A stretch of DNA of 64,000 nt from Mycteria americana (Eukaryota > Chordata > Aves > Ciconiiformes > Ciconiidae): contig NC_134371.1 of NCBI RefSeq assembly GCF_035582795.1, positions 51,563,001-51,627,000 of the forward strand. Reading direction: 5' to 3'. The position numbers and the translations under genes are program-made. The notes beneath the pieces were generated by a model. That model worked only from the letters and a program-made list of their open reading frames with translations, made no database searches and was not told where the DNA came from. Shown in pieces: positions 12,701 to 27,700 of the stretch (position 1 is its first letter; each line of letters begins with the position of its first letter).

Positions 12701-15700
12701 ACAAACGTACATATTTTTCAAATATTAGAGAAACTGTCTAACGTTACAACAAACTAATGAAAATCCTGGATCTTTTGCAGCTTATTTAAAATGTCTGGTT
12801 GTATGTATAAAAATACAGAATTTAAAGATAGTTCTATGGATGTGAAAGAAATTGATACTTACTTAAATACAAGTGAAAACATGAAAGAAATGAGAAAAGA
12901 AAGTTTATGGAGAAATAATCGTCATGCTCCAATGACTAAAGACTCAGATTTTACTCTGCATAGGGTAAATGATGGGGACATTGCATCTAAAAATGGAATT
13001 AAAATGAAATCATTTTCTAATGCTTCAGAGATTCTGGATATGACAGGTAATTATTATTACTCTATTTCAAGAAAAATAGTCCACTGTCTGTCTGTCTTAT
13101 ATAAAGGGTAATAATGGATATCCATGATCTGAGGTAGAGTGAAGAACATTTTCCCACCAGCTCAAGGTGAGATAATTGGCTAAACTTGATAGAAGATATT
13201 GCAATTCTATGGAACTTAATTACAGTGTTGTTTAATATGAGTTGGGTAAACAATTTGTGAAGAAGAGTCACATTTTCAAAAGTGCCAAGGCATGTAAACC
13301 TTTTTGAAAATATCACTTCAAACCAGTCCCCTAAACAATTTGAAAAAGAGCAGCCTCATCCCTTCATGTGGTAAATAGTCTCATCTTCATTTGAAACCAG
13401 AAATTGAAAATGGAATGTTTATTTGTGATGCAGTTCATACTTGAATCTTTGTAGGAATAGATTTTAAATAGGAAAAATCTGGAGAATGGAGGACAGTGGT
13501 GAGAATTTTGATGAAATGATAAAATACTTGTTTTAGAAATTATTTTTTGTTTTTAATAGTTTTTAAATATGTGTGGTTTATTTCTAGATTTTAAGCTTTT
13601 TGGAACAGGGACTCATTGCATCTGTGGAATGTACCTTGTGTACCTGGCTAACTACTACAGAAATATGGAATAGAAAAATAGTTCTAGCAGAAAACTGTAG
13701 GGCAGAGCTGTGGCTTGAGATGGGATCTGGAGGCTGGTCAGGAATGGAAAACATGATTCCTGTCTGATTGCCTTCTGAGCAAGAGTGACTAGATTTGTGG
13801 ATGAGGGGAGAGCGGTGGATGTCATTGACTTTGAATTTGGCAAGGCTTTTCATAGAATCATAGAATGGTTGAGAAACACTTTTCCACAACATTCTTGTGT
13901 CCAAGTTAGGACATTAGGAATGGATGGACAACTGCACAGATAAAAAAATGGTTGGATGGTCAGGCTCAGAGGGTGATGGTTAATGGGTCATACTCTGCCC
14001 ACATTCGTGCCACAAGTGCAGTACTGCTGTCCTGGAGGAGAGGGCTGCCAGGGATCTCATAAAATTCAATAGGGATGAATGCAAAGTCCTGTCCCAGGGA
14101 AAGGGAAGAACCCTTGGGGTCCCCCTGGGATGGACTGACTGGGGGTAGCTCTGCGGAGAAGTGCCTGGGGTGTGGCGAACAGCTCGCTGAACGTGAGCGA
14201 GCGGTGTGCCCCAGCAGTAAAGGTGGCCAACAGCATCCTGGACTTTGTTAACAGGAACAAAGCCAGGAAGTTGAGGGAAGTGATTATCCCCTTCTTCTTG
14301 GCACTTTTGAGACCACATCTAGATACTGCATCAACTTTTGAGCTTCTGGTACAGGCAAGACATCCTTAAACTGGAGTGAGTTCAGCAAAGGGCTGCCAAG
14401 GTGGTCCTTTCAAATGATGAGCTTGTGATCTCCCTGTCCTATCCTGTCAGCTCCTCCTATATCACCTGGACCTTGTTATAGCCTTGCAGCTCCTCACAGA
14501 ACACATAGCTTGGGGTCAGGAAGATATTTTTCATGGTTGAAAACAAATCTGGTTTTATAAATTTGCTACTTTTATTTCTTTAGGAACTACAGGAAGAAAA
14601 CTGGAAATTTTGAGGGCTGTTACAGAAATACGTATCCTTGTATTTTCTATATCTGATTTACTGATTTTATTACAATGCTTTTACATTTACAAAATTATAG
14701 TGTTTAATTTGTAGGCATAGGAGCTCATGCATTACCCTGTAATAGTTCTGATTTGTAACGTAATGCTGGGAATCAAATGATGAATACGTGTTTACCTTTT
14801 GGATTCCAAAGCTAGAATGAAAATAGGACAACTTATAGATCATTCATTGCTTAGCAAATTTATTCTTATTTCAGACATTCAAATTTCATCCTCAAAACTG
14901 TTTATTTTTAAAATGTAAAATGTTTAGTTTGCGTAATATATATTTCAGGCCAGATTTTATAAGCAAAGACACATATACACATATAGCCCCATACACTTTA
15001 TTTAAAGGAAAAGTGAATTAGTATTTCGGCTTATTAGGAAAACTGAATCTTACTTTTTGTCCCATTTTCTCAGAAGAAAATAAACTTCATATATTCCTTA
15101 TAGGTCTGTATTTATATTGTAGTGTGCATATGGTATATTTCCATTCTTTAAGCAGATTTTACAATAATTTTCCTTCTTCTTGTCCCTGCCTTGAACCCAT
15201 AACATAATTAACCATCCATCTACACCTGTCAAACTTTTTTTTTTTTGCCTTTTTTTACACTGTCTTTTCAATATTTTTTTTCTAGTAACCTGTCAAATGG
15301 CATATTAAATATCAGGAAGAGGAAATGTCTAAATTTAGGCAACTTAAATTCATGTGAATAGCTTTAAGAAGTGTCATAATTTCCAAAATGAGTAAGGACT
15401 CAGTTGTTCTGATGTTGCCAATTACAGACAGTCAGTGTTCTGTATTTTGAAAATAGATCACTTATTTAGAGAGGTAATTTTAGAGAAGTCTTTTTAAAAA
15501 AAATCCTTATTTCCTTTAGTCTAATATTACTAGCTTATCTTTACCCATTTTTTTAATGTTTATATTTAACTACTTTTATTTCTTGTTTTACTCCTTTTTC
15601 TTTTCCTTTTGTTCTTGTTACTGTTGGTGTTATGCCTGGCTGTGTGTGCATCCTCAGCCCGATTGAATGGTTACGGTTAGTCTGCTTGTGTGGCTTCAAT

Positions 15701-18700
15701 GCAAGTCCAGGCAAGGATCAGCGCACTCATTTGGATTTGTAATGTAACAATACTCTCAGTCCTCTTACTCATAATTTAGGTAAGAACGCTGTCATCTGAA
15801 GAGTACACAATATTAGCAATTGAAAATATCTTTAAAACCACTGTCAGCACTAAGAGATCGTAGGTGAATTTCTTTGCTGCTGGTATGACTGGTCATACAA
15901 TATTATGCTAATTAATTTGTGTTATATTACAAATGTAATGTGACCATTGACACTTTAGATATACTAGCAGCAGTGCTCTGCTTGCTCTTGTATCTGGTTT
16001 GCAGTGTAGAATAAAGCTTTTGTCCGTTGCAGTTTCACATTCCATAATTGTATGCCATTCCATGAAGCCTATGCCAGGCAGGAGGTTCTTGATTATTGGT
16101 ATAATCCTGAGACCTCTCAAATAGGTAGTGGGTTTTTTGGTGAAGTGGAATATATGGCACACCAAAAATCTAAATAAAGCTACTAAATAATTTAATAAGT
16201 TACTTTTTGATAATTGTTTACAAGCCTGTATCAGTGAAAGATTGTTGCATATGTTTTGTTTGCCTTTAAATTACAAGAAAGAGATCCATTTTACAGTTCT
16301 AAAATAAATTTTATAATTTTCACTCAATTGTTTTCAATTCCTTAATGCTGTCGAGCAACCCAATTTAGAAGTATTTTTAAGGAGTTCCCATATTTTAACT
16401 ATGCACAGTCAAAAGCTTTGGATGATGTAAGTATGAAACATTAGCTGCAACTGCAAGTAGTACTTTGTAGATAAATTTAAATGAATACTTTGATATTCAG
16501 AACTTAAAAGGGGTTAGAAAACTGTAGTATATCTAGAACCTCTTTCTGGAATAGAGGTTCTAGATTGTGCTAGGGCAGGGTTGTGCTTAGCTGGGAGAAG
16601 AGACCAGAACTACTTTTAAAAACGTTTTTCTCAGTTTTAAATACATTTGTGTGAAGATGTGAATTATATGTGTCTTTATGCATACAGATTACTAATATTT
16701 TTTTAATGACTTTCACAGGAAGGTTAAGAAAAGCAGAACTTTAGAGAAGGTTGGCCTTTTGGAGAAGTGATGTTTGTCCATGCCCTTTTTATCAGCTATG
16801 CTCTTTCTTTAAAACCCAAAACTTATTTTGAAAGCAACCTATTTGAGAAAGATTGTATTCTAGGTATTGCAGAGAGAAGATGCACGTTCCATCAGAGTCT
16901 TCAACAGAACATTTGAAATTTTCATTCAACTCTAGGGGAAATCCCAGTGTCATTCACAAACATTTCTAAGCATGGTTTTTAAGCTACTTTTGATGTTACA
17001 AATGTTTGGGTTTTTAATTTCTTATCCACTAAGTAATGTTTTATAAAGAGAAGATTTTTAAGAATGGTGCTTATATGAGCAGAACAGTCTTGTATTTAAA
17101 TTATATGGGGAGCTATACTGTTGCTTTTTTTCCTTACATTTTTAGTTTTATGCATAGATTTAGGGTATTTTTCCTTACTTCCAAATTTCTGTTTATTTTC
17201 TGGTGAGAGTTATACATCATACTGGCCTGTGAAATAATCTTATGTGACTCTCTGTTCCTAGAATAATGGAAAACCACAGCTGTAAGCAAGGTTTACTTTC
17301 ATGAAAGTTGCAAAAACAGAGTTCTCGTGACAATAGTTTTCAAAAAAAAAAAAATTTTTTTTAACAGCTCATGTATTTGTACACCTAAATATGAACTTGT
17401 TTGTAAGGTACCAGGAAGGACAAGGTTTGCTTATCACTCATGTATAAGACATGGCATGTTGCTAAAACTTAAGAGAAATCAGCATATTAAAAAGATAATG
17501 GTCTTGTATATTTATTTTTTTTATTGGTTAATCTTGCAAAATTCAACTTGGTAGCAACTCTCTGGTTCCAAGGAATAAGTTGTAAGCATTCAACTTGGTA
17601 GAATTTCTCTGGTTGATTCACAGTGAATGTTAGAAAGGATTATTTAACAAAAATCAGGGAAAATTTTGTATTCATACAGCATTCATACTTCATTGATTTT
17701 TGTGAGCATTGGAAAACTGGAAATGGTAAATGAAGAACACAGGTAATTCCTGCAACTATTCAGCAGTACTGTCATTGTCAGTCATTGTACAGTTATTTAT
17801 AAATCAAGTACTAGATGATTCCCATTCATCCTTGTGAGCTCCTAACAGTCATAGAATAGTTTGAGAGCATTAACAGCTAGAAGGAAAGGAAAAAAGAATG
17901 AGAATAGTAGAATCCATGAGGAGTTGTGGGGGGAAGGAAGGAAATGGAAGCTGCACAGAGCATACTGCATGGAGGGAGGGTGGGTGAGTAACTCTGCGGA
18001 GGAGGAAGGAGGGTAGAGTCAACCTGGTCAGAGGAAAATGAGGGAACCTAACATGGACATACCTGGCTTCTAAGATGGTGGAGGATGGAATGTGGGGGAA
18101 GGAAGCATAGTCATACAAAACCTACTTTTGTCATCATTGAAAACTTAACATTATATTAAAATGATATCTATTCAACAATGTTGGAATTTTGAATGCAGAT
18201 TGAATTACAGAAGGAAAACAAATTGCACTTTGAATTTGGGTACAAAATACGTCTTTCTGATGAGCCTACATTTGGTTACAGTTGGACATTGGCTGTGATT
18301 CTGTATTAATGTCATCTAAAGCTAGATACTGGTGTCTTTGGTTGTTGCAGAATGGTGGACTTCATTACATAATAACCTTAGATGAACAGTATCTCATACA
18401 TTTCTGTGGCAGACGTGTGGCAGATGATCTTCTTTCTTTTGCTGTAACTTGAAGTTCACATCTAATACAAAATTTTTTATAGGACTACATACATCAATGC
18501 AATAATAATTTCCTTGTGTCATTTTCCCCTAGACAACACTTTTGGAATGTATGAATAGGTACAATGGATAGCTGTGTTATATTTACTACTTTGCAATTCT
18601 TTCCTAGCTTCTTTATACAGATAGGAATTTTGTGATTTGCGCTCCGACTGGCTCTGGAAAAACTGTAATGTTCGAGCTAGCTATTACCAGATTACTCATG

Positions 18701-21700
18701 GAAGCCCCACTGCCTTGGTTAAATATTAAAGTTGTTTACAGTAAGTATTATGCAGCTTTAAACATTTTGGTGACAGCGGGAGAAAATGTCATTCTGTAAA
18801 TGTGGAGATCTGGAATGAGTGCTTTAATAATATTGAAATTAAATATGTTAAGAAATTGTGACCTACCTCATTCTTTAAAAAGTTGCTTCTATTAGGGTTT
18901 GCTTATTTGTGATACTGTTGTAACTATTACTAGTATTTAACAGCACTGTGTAATTGTAGTGTTCAGCATTGCCTACACAAATAAAAATAAAAAAAATCTT
19001 GTAAAGAGTTTGTCCTCTAAGAAGGCAAGATGTACATGAAAACGGAAGAAGGAAGCAAATGAAACTAAAACAAATTCTTAGTGGCAGAGCTGGGAATCAT
19101 GCAGTATCTTTTGTCTGCCTGTCTGGTGCTCTGAGATGAAGTTGAAGATAGTCACAACAATTACACTTGTTTTCTTTCCTTCCTGGAGAATTGAGTTCAT
19201 ATCATGTAAATCAGATGAAACTGGTGGTTTTGTCCCAGTTTTAATTAATTCATAGAGTGATATATTTGTATATTAATGGTTAATCTTTATATTTACAGAA
19301 GTTTCAGCCTAATTATTTTTTTTAATTCCAATGTGTTCAAATTCTTAAAATAAAGCTAGCGTTGATTTAGAGTTTACTGTGTATTGTAAACAGATCTTTT
19401 ATAAAGAGGCATGTGTTATAGTTTTTCTGTCAGCAGATTGAGGTGGAGCATTTCAGTGTACTGTAATGTTTTTGATTGCCTTGATAGAAACTTTCAGTAA
19501 GGAAGCAGTTACCTGCTGGTGAAATCAGATCTGCTGACCTTTCCAGGTTTGACAATGATGGAGAAGGAGACATGTCAGATTTCTGAACGTTGGAACAGAG
19601 GTGTTAATCAGATTATGTACTGCCGGAGCATGCTCTGGTACCTGGTTTGTCAGTGTCCCAATGTATGTGAATTATCTTGCAGTAGTTGTGTAAATTAGAG
19701 TTGTTTCCCAGTAGCTTTAACACATTCTAAGGATTGGTGACTGAAGTTCTGGGAGCAATCACTAGCTTCTTGCATTCTTGCATAGCGAAAGATTGTTCCT
19801 TTTGCAATTTTATGAGTTACTTGATGGTAGCTTAATCAATTTTCTGGAGCTGGTGATTTCCCCTGCTTTATAGGCCACTGATACACTTATGAGATTTTAC
19901 ACCTCTTTCTGAAGCAGAAACTGGTTCTTTAAATCTCTTCATCTTAGGGATCACTTGTCAGCTGATACGCAGAAATGGTTCATATTCCAGTGGCTCTAAC
20001 TAGCCTAGAATGTAATCACTGCAAGATCTATTCGGTGGTTTTGGGTCGTGCGTAGATCACTTCTTTCACTTAAATCACTGCATTTTCCATATGGATTACC
20101 CATCCAATATAGACTTAAATGTGTTGCTAGTATCCATCCTTGTAGAGAATTACTTCTGATTTCTAGAAATCAACCTCCATCTGCAAAAGTATAGTATGTA
20201 TCCTCAGGAAAAAAAAAAAAAAGAAATAGATTATCTTAGGAGTCTGTTCATGAGGACCAGCATCAGAACTGCTACCTGCTGTGTTAGCTGCTTGGTATGA
20301 CCCTGGCTACACTTACCTGCACGTTTGGTTTAGATAGATTTTGATCTCTTCTGGTATTCTGTCTCTTTCTCGTGGATGGTTTCTCATTTATAACCCCTTT
20401 TCTTTCTGAATACAGAGTGCTCAAATCATTCTGAACTGGAAAAAGGTTGGTATTTGTATGATCTTTCATTAGAAAAGATGTATTTCCTGTGGTTTCTTCT
20501 GTCTGTGAGAAAATATTTGATAGCTAAATTATTGTTTCCAGGTGGGATTGAGGAAAAAATGAGGATTAAGAGAGGGCATAAATAACCTTAATTAAAGGGT
20601 TCTGTTTCTGATTGTTGATAGGGAAGAACTGGGGCCAAAGCTCAACACTGATTTGTGCACATGGAATAAGATAATAAGGATAATAATAACAGTTACAAAT
20701 GTTATGGTTCTGGGAGCAAAGCTGAAAATTAGGGAAGTTAAATTCAAGAAGACATCTTAAAAATGTATGCATTTAGCATCTTTAGCAATACGGTTGAAGA
20801 TTTGGTTTTCCTGATATAACTCTGATTATTTTGTGTTATTTTAGTGGCTCCAATAAAAGCTCTATGCAGTCAGCGTTTTGATGATTGGAAAGAAAAATTT
20901 GGACCTATAGGACTCAGCTGCAAGGAACTGACAGGAGATACAGTGGTGGATGATTTATTTGAAATACATCATGCTCACATTATTATCACTACACCTGTAG
21001 GTTTCAATCCCAATTCTTACAAAAACCTAGAATAAGCAGACGTTAGTAGTCTACTAATTGTATGCTACTAGGACTGCTCCTTTTTTTTGTAATAAGTGGT
21101 AATTTTATGATCCTTATGCTTGCCTGCACACTGCTGTGCATACTATTAGTTCAGAAAAACAACAATTAGTAATATAATAATGTGCCAGATGAAACATACA
21201 TGACATTAGCTTGAATTAATTTAACTGATTTTATTTAAAGATTTAATAAAGTTTAGGCATGTCTGCCTGTACTCTACTTCTGGCATATGTTGACCTTTAA
21301 AACATCTTTCACCTTCTGTTGTTGTTTTGTTGTGTTGTTTTTTTCTCCTAGGAAAAATGGGATAGCATGACAAGAAGGTGGAGAGACAACTCTCTAGTCC
21401 AGCTTGTACGGCTGTTTCTCATTGATGAGGTAAGAAAATTACTGGTTTATGTGCACTGTTTTTGTTCTTGAAGATAAAAGGAAACTTAGAAAGTATAACA
21501 TTTATTTAACACTTGTATAGATTGTAACTGGAGAAATATTTTGCAAATCTTCTAAAATTCCTAATAGGTGCATGTTATAAAGGATGAAAGCCGTGGTGCA
21601 ACATTAGAAGTTGTAGTCAGTCGGATGAAGACTGTTCAGTCTTCTCTTTGGCGTCATTTAGAGAGTCAGGACACTGTTCTTCCCTTGAGATTTGTAGCTG

Positions 21701-24700
21701 TTTCTGCAACAATCCCGAATGCTGAAGATGTAAGAGTTACATTTTAACTGTATTTTAATTAATGTAGTTGTATTTTATAAAATTTATCTGGAGTTATAAA
21801 TTCAGATTGATAAAAAAGTTGTCATTTTGAAGCTGTCAGCTGAAAACAGCTGTGAGGTTGATGTTAATGTAACAAATGACCTACAACCATATGGAACTAA
21901 CAGCCAAGTATGGACATGCTTCAGTTTTAGATTTCTGTTTGTTATTTTTGTCTCTAAATATGAATCACAACAGACTTGAGATTTCAGTCCGAATTATATT
22001 GGTCCTGTAGAAAATAGAACTTCACCTATGATTTTAATGATAAAAGCAATGTCAAATGTGTTAATAGGTTACATGTGACAAAAGCTAAGTTAATTATTGT
22101 GCGATGCAGTTAGAGCAGAGCATGATTAAAAGCAGAAATTTATCATTTCCATTCTATTTCTTCTTTTTTAAAGATTGCAGAATGGCTTTCAGATAGTAAG
22201 ATGCCTGCTGTATGTCTGAAAATAGATGAGGATCAACGCCCAGTGAAGCTACGCAAAATTGTTCTTGGTTTTCCTTGCAGTGACAATCAGACAGAATTCA
22301 AATTTGACTTAACTCTTAACTACAAGATAGCTAGTATTATACAAACATACTCGGAACAAAAACCAGCACTTGTGGTACAACAGCTTTTTTTTCATCACAT
22401 TTGAAATTGTTTCTTTCTTAAAAGCATTGATTCAAAAAAATCTTTTCTTATTTATAGTTTTGTGCCACAAGAAAAGGAGTACAGCAGGCTGCTTCTGTCC
22501 TTGCAAAAGATGCTAAATTTCTACTGAGTATAGAACAGAAACAAAGGTATTTTTATATTTGAGTTGTTAATAAGTGTTTGTGTGTTTTAGTAAACCTGTG
22601 ACATCTGTGAAGAAAGCTGTTGAGCTAATACAATTTCTAGCAGAGGAGCGTCTGCAACTAACTCATCATCACAGTTGACATACTTTTTGGTAAATTGGCA
22701 CTCTTCTTGGGAAGTTTAATTTGCTTCTCAGATTTTTAGGATACTTTTCACAAACATTAAGTTGTTTCTAAAAGCTGCTTTCTAAACATACAAATGTTAA
22801 TTCCTATGGCCCTGTAAGGCCTTGTAGTGCAAAGATTAAACATATGAATAGTTGAATTGGATGTGGTCTTATTACTGTTTTAAGTTAAGCCATGAGAAGT
22901 CTTTGCATTATCAGATACCTTTAATAAATACAGCCCGGACCCATATTAGTTATTATTTACTTAAGGGTTGCCTAGTCATGGCAGGTGCAAAAGCTACTTC
23001 CTGATTTTGGGCCTCAAATATGGTCGTCTTTGCCTTATGTGAACAGCACATCTAGATTGTAGGTCATGACTTGGAAAGATGACTGGGCTGGAAAGGCTGC
23101 AACAGCTGCCCCAGAGAGTCAGTTTGTTCCCTTTGCAACGATGGGAAAGGTGGTGTTGAAAATATCCAAAGAATGTATATTTTAAAAGTTTCTTTAAGAC
23201 TATGTCCTTTTGGTAGTCTAACATGTAGTTGAAAACTAAGAGCATCCTTAAAAAGCACAAATGCAGTAGGACTATGGGAAAGTATGTAAAAAATGTACAT
23301 GTCAAGGAATACATCTTACACTCTTTAGTGGGGTAGTTGTGTATCTAGTTTCATGTGAAGCCTTATTTTTGCATTTTAAAAACATACTTGTATCTTTGTA
23401 TATTCTGCTTGCATTAGTGACTCTGTTTTGTGATTTTGAAGTATTCTTTTTTTTGTGTGTGTGTATTGCATAGATTACAGAGGTCTGCAAATTCATTGAA
23501 AGATTCCAAACTGAGAGGTAAATATAACCTACTACTTCTCTGCTCTGTAAATGAATACTTGCTTGAGTAAACTTAGTCAAGTGACGGATATAATTATTTC
23601 ATTATCAGATCTTTTAACGTATGGTGTGGCTTATCATCATGCGGGCATGGAGATATCTGACAGAAAAATAATTGAAGGAGCTTTTACTGTAGGAGACTTA
23701 CCAGTACTTTGTAAGTAAATTTAACTTTGGAAGTCAAGATGTTGTTAATGTATCCCGAGAAGACTGCAGTTTGGAAGTGGTAATATTTTATGATTCTATA
23801 GTTTGTTTAACCTTTGGAATTACTTTGTGAAATCCAAATAAAGATGTGTTTGTGTTTCACATGCACTTGTACCCTGTGAGTATACATACGCACTGTTGCT
23901 AAAGACCGTAGAACTTTTCTTTTTTTCAGCATACACAGAGGTCATCCTCCCTCACATGTCTACATAGGTGTGGCCATGTCCATTTCCTTTTCATACCACT
24001 GAGCCATCCTGTTGAGGTGGAGCTCTCTGCTAGTGTGTCTTTCCTCAAGAGTTCACATGTTTTCTTTGTGTCCTTTGCAGCAGTGGCTTCCTTGAAGGTA
24101 ATCTTTTATGCTTCTTAGATGGGCAGGATACTATTCTCAAACTCCCATCAAGGTGTTTTGACTGATGTGGAGGTTCATAAGAAATATTCCACCTGCTGTT
24201 ACCTGAAAGGAGAAGGTATCTCTCTGAGACGTGATGGTCTCAAAAGATTCAGACCCTATGGGGAATTGTCTGTTTGGTTCATATACAACACTGAAAGATT
24301 AATGATTTTTTTCTTTCCTGTACAATGGTCATGACTCGCTATGAAAATTTAAGGTAGATACCCTTACTGTTATCCGGCAACCTTGCTAGAGTTGCACTAT
24401 CCATGGTATTAAAAAGTCTCTGTATCCCTGCAATCTACTGTACTTTTGCTGCCTGGTGCACTGTGTATGGCTTTGCCAACTGCGGTGCCATTTCTGAAAT
24501 CTCAGGAGACCATGGTTCTACAGTTGCTCTTTGCAAAAAAAAAACTTTGAGAGCCACAGCTGAGCACAATGTGAACATACATATGGACTACCACTGAAAG
24601 AATGTGAAGTTGCTTATTGGTGCTTAAGTCCTTTGAAATTTATAGTTTGTATGAATATTTCAGAATCATCTGAGATAGTAGAATTACATTTCTACAAATT

Positions 24701-27700
24701 AAGGGAAACTGAAAGAGTATGCGGCATGTTCCACTTTATATGTCTGTGAGCGTGATGGGAGGTAGAGTTTTAACATGCCTTTCACAGATATTGCAAAGGG
24801 GAAAAATTCTTTGGTCTTGAAATAGAGTGTACGTATACTCACTGTGTGTGTGTATATGCGTATATATGTATACAAACACACATCCATGGACTGAAGATCT
24901 GATTGCACTGGTAAGTAACCTTTCTTTGCAACTTTTTTATGATTAAGTAATTTTGCTTTGACAAATTTCCCAGTTTGCTTTGACAAATTTCCCATCACAA
25001 TATGAAAAACAATAATATTCTCACAAGATGGTATGGTTATGCCTTTAGCTTAGATTGGGTTCTTCTTTCCTGATGTACCTATAATTACTAATTTTAGTTC
25101 TCCTTTCATTTCAAAAAAGAATTGTAAAATTCGTTAATACTTTCTATTCCCAGTGGAATAGTTATATCAGTTGGCCTGTATAGCTGGCTTTTCATGTTCA
25201 ATTCCTGCCACCCCATATATTTGTTAGAGAAAGCGAATTAAAAAACATGAGTGTGGGATAATTTGCCATAAACTTGACTGGTGTTTTCCATGTGAGAGTG
25301 TGTATTGGTAACGTATTGTGATAGTATTGGTGGTGATTCTGGTTTGGTACCATGGATATGAACAATGCTAATGACTGATGACTTAAAATGTATCTTAAAG
25401 ATATTGATCACTGCAAAGCAAGATGAAGTCATGGCTGTATTCAAATATCTATCCACACAGAAAGATGAATAATGTTTCTTCAGTGTGTGTGTGTGTTAAA
25501 CTGAAGATGGATTGGATTCTGGATTATCTCCAAATGTTAAGGAATGTTTAAATAAAAATATCTGGGATGTAGTTTTTTGAAGAATACTCGATAATGAATG
25601 ACTGCTGATGATCGGATACAAAGAAATTGTTATGCAAATACATGTCTGTAATCTACGTCTAATTCTTTGTGGTGCAGAATGCCCACTGATTTCACTAGAA
25701 AATAAGAGCTCTTAGAAATCAGAATTAGCCACTTATTTGCTGCTTGTTTAATGTCTGCCAGACGTTTCAATGGTGTTCATCTTGCAATCAATATACTTTA
25801 ATCTTATACAGTTACTACTAGCACCTTAGCTGTGGGAGTCAATCTACCTGCACACCTGGTGGTTATAAAATCCACAATGCACTATGTTGGAGGAATGTTC
25901 CAAGAGTACAGTGAAACTGACATTCTGCAAATGATTGGGAGAGCAGGAAGGCCTCAAGTAAGTTAATGCTATATTGTATTGATGCTATCTATAGGCGGAT
26001 CAGTAGAAACTATTCTTGACAAAGAAATGACAATGCCAACAATTTTACTGCGGCATTTGGTTTTTAAAGGGTTGTTATTAATAGTTAAATTACTCCTGGG
26101 TAACTTCTTAATTGAGAAAGAAATCTGTTTGCTTTTGTATTGTCCACTAAAAAGAACTGCTTCACCTTGCTGCGGAAAAATATGTTAAGATTACATTTGG
26201 GTTGTATAATGAATGGGGATTAGAGAAAAAGTAGAAAGCTGGAAAACAAGTTTAAAATTGTACGATAATTCTGGAACATTGCATAGTATAGAGAGCAATG
26301 TGCTTTTGTTCTCATAACATCAGAACAAGAAAACATCTACTTAAGTTAGAAGTGGGGTAGAGGGGAGGGTCAGAAACACTGCCTTCAAAAAGCTATAATA
26401 CATTTTGCTTCCACAAGATGTTGCTGATGCTAAGAATGCTGTGTTTTAGAAAGGGTTTAGACATTGATTTGGTTGTAATAAGGGGGGAGGGCAGGATTTA
26501 AAAATGGTTATTTTAATTATATCTCTTGAAAGTCTCTGAATCATTTATGTTAAATCTTATCCTTTTAAGTCTTTTAATTTTTAGAAATACAAATAAAGCC
26601 TAATAAGGGAGATAGCTTACCCCATATTTGTCTCCAGAGGCTGCCTATATTACCCACTGTGGTGTGTTGTGTACATGACAGTATTTTATCTGGACCAAGA
26701 TCTAAACTAGTATGGAAATTCCTATATTCCTAACTTTAACTGATTTTATTTTTATTTTTTTACTAGAGAGTGTAATCCAGTAAGATTTTTAAAGTTGTGA
26801 CTCAGAATCCTAAGCCACTTCAACTTTCTAAGACCTGAAATATTTACCAAGATCTGCCTTTCAGTATGATACTAATTATATTCAGTACACTAATCTGATC
26901 TAAAAAATGCAAAAGTCAGGAAACTTCTCATACAAAACCCAACAAATCAGTCTAACGGTATTTTTTCCATTACAAAACAAAATAAACTAAGTGAGGTGGC
27001 TTGAGAGTAGGTGATGAAGATTATAAGAAATGACTATGAAAGGCTCGACTATTCATTCAAGACTTTCTAATGTTTGGGAATTACTGATGAGAATTCATGT
27101 CAGTAAATTATTTTCTGGGGTTGTGGTTAGGAATCCTTTCCTTAGCTGTGGGCCTTGTAAGGAGGTCAGTAACGGTTCACGTTTGTGTTTCTTGACATGT
27201 GTCTGTTATATGTACATTAGCACATACAGGCTGGTGCTCTGACCTGCCTGCCAGTGACGGCTGGAATCCTGAGTCCTGCTTGCTACCCAAATGAGTTAGA
27301 ACTTGCCTTTAACTTAGAGAGGCCTTGGCATTCAGCAGCCATTTCAACAAGGATTTTAAGAAAACAGTTTTAATCGTTTCAACAGATTTGTGATTCATAT
27401 TCAATTGGAATTTTTTTGCTGAGAGCTAGAGAACGGTTTTTGTTTGTGATTTTATTTTTCAGTTTGACACTACAGCTACAGCAGTTATTATGACCCGTTG
27501 GAGTACAAGGGAGAAGTATATACAGATGTTAAATGGTGCTGATATAATAGAGAGCAGGTAACTAAGTATATTTTAGAAGACTAAATGGTAACAATGTTTC
27601 ATAGTCTCTACAGAATTTGGTTTTTTTCAGGTGGATTTTGTTTGGTTTTTTTTTTTTAATCTATTTAGAAGAAATGTAAGGAAAATGAAATCAAGCTATT

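Noticed and set aside
13584..14369. Overlapping ORFs of 60-112 codons in intron 4
   Set aside because: The ones over 13785-14369 are remnants of the CR1 fragment; the rest are short and unsupported.
20845..20996. ATG at the start of exon 8 as an alternative translation start
   Set aside because: This ATG forms only after splicing (A|TG) and is internal to conserved helicase sequence.
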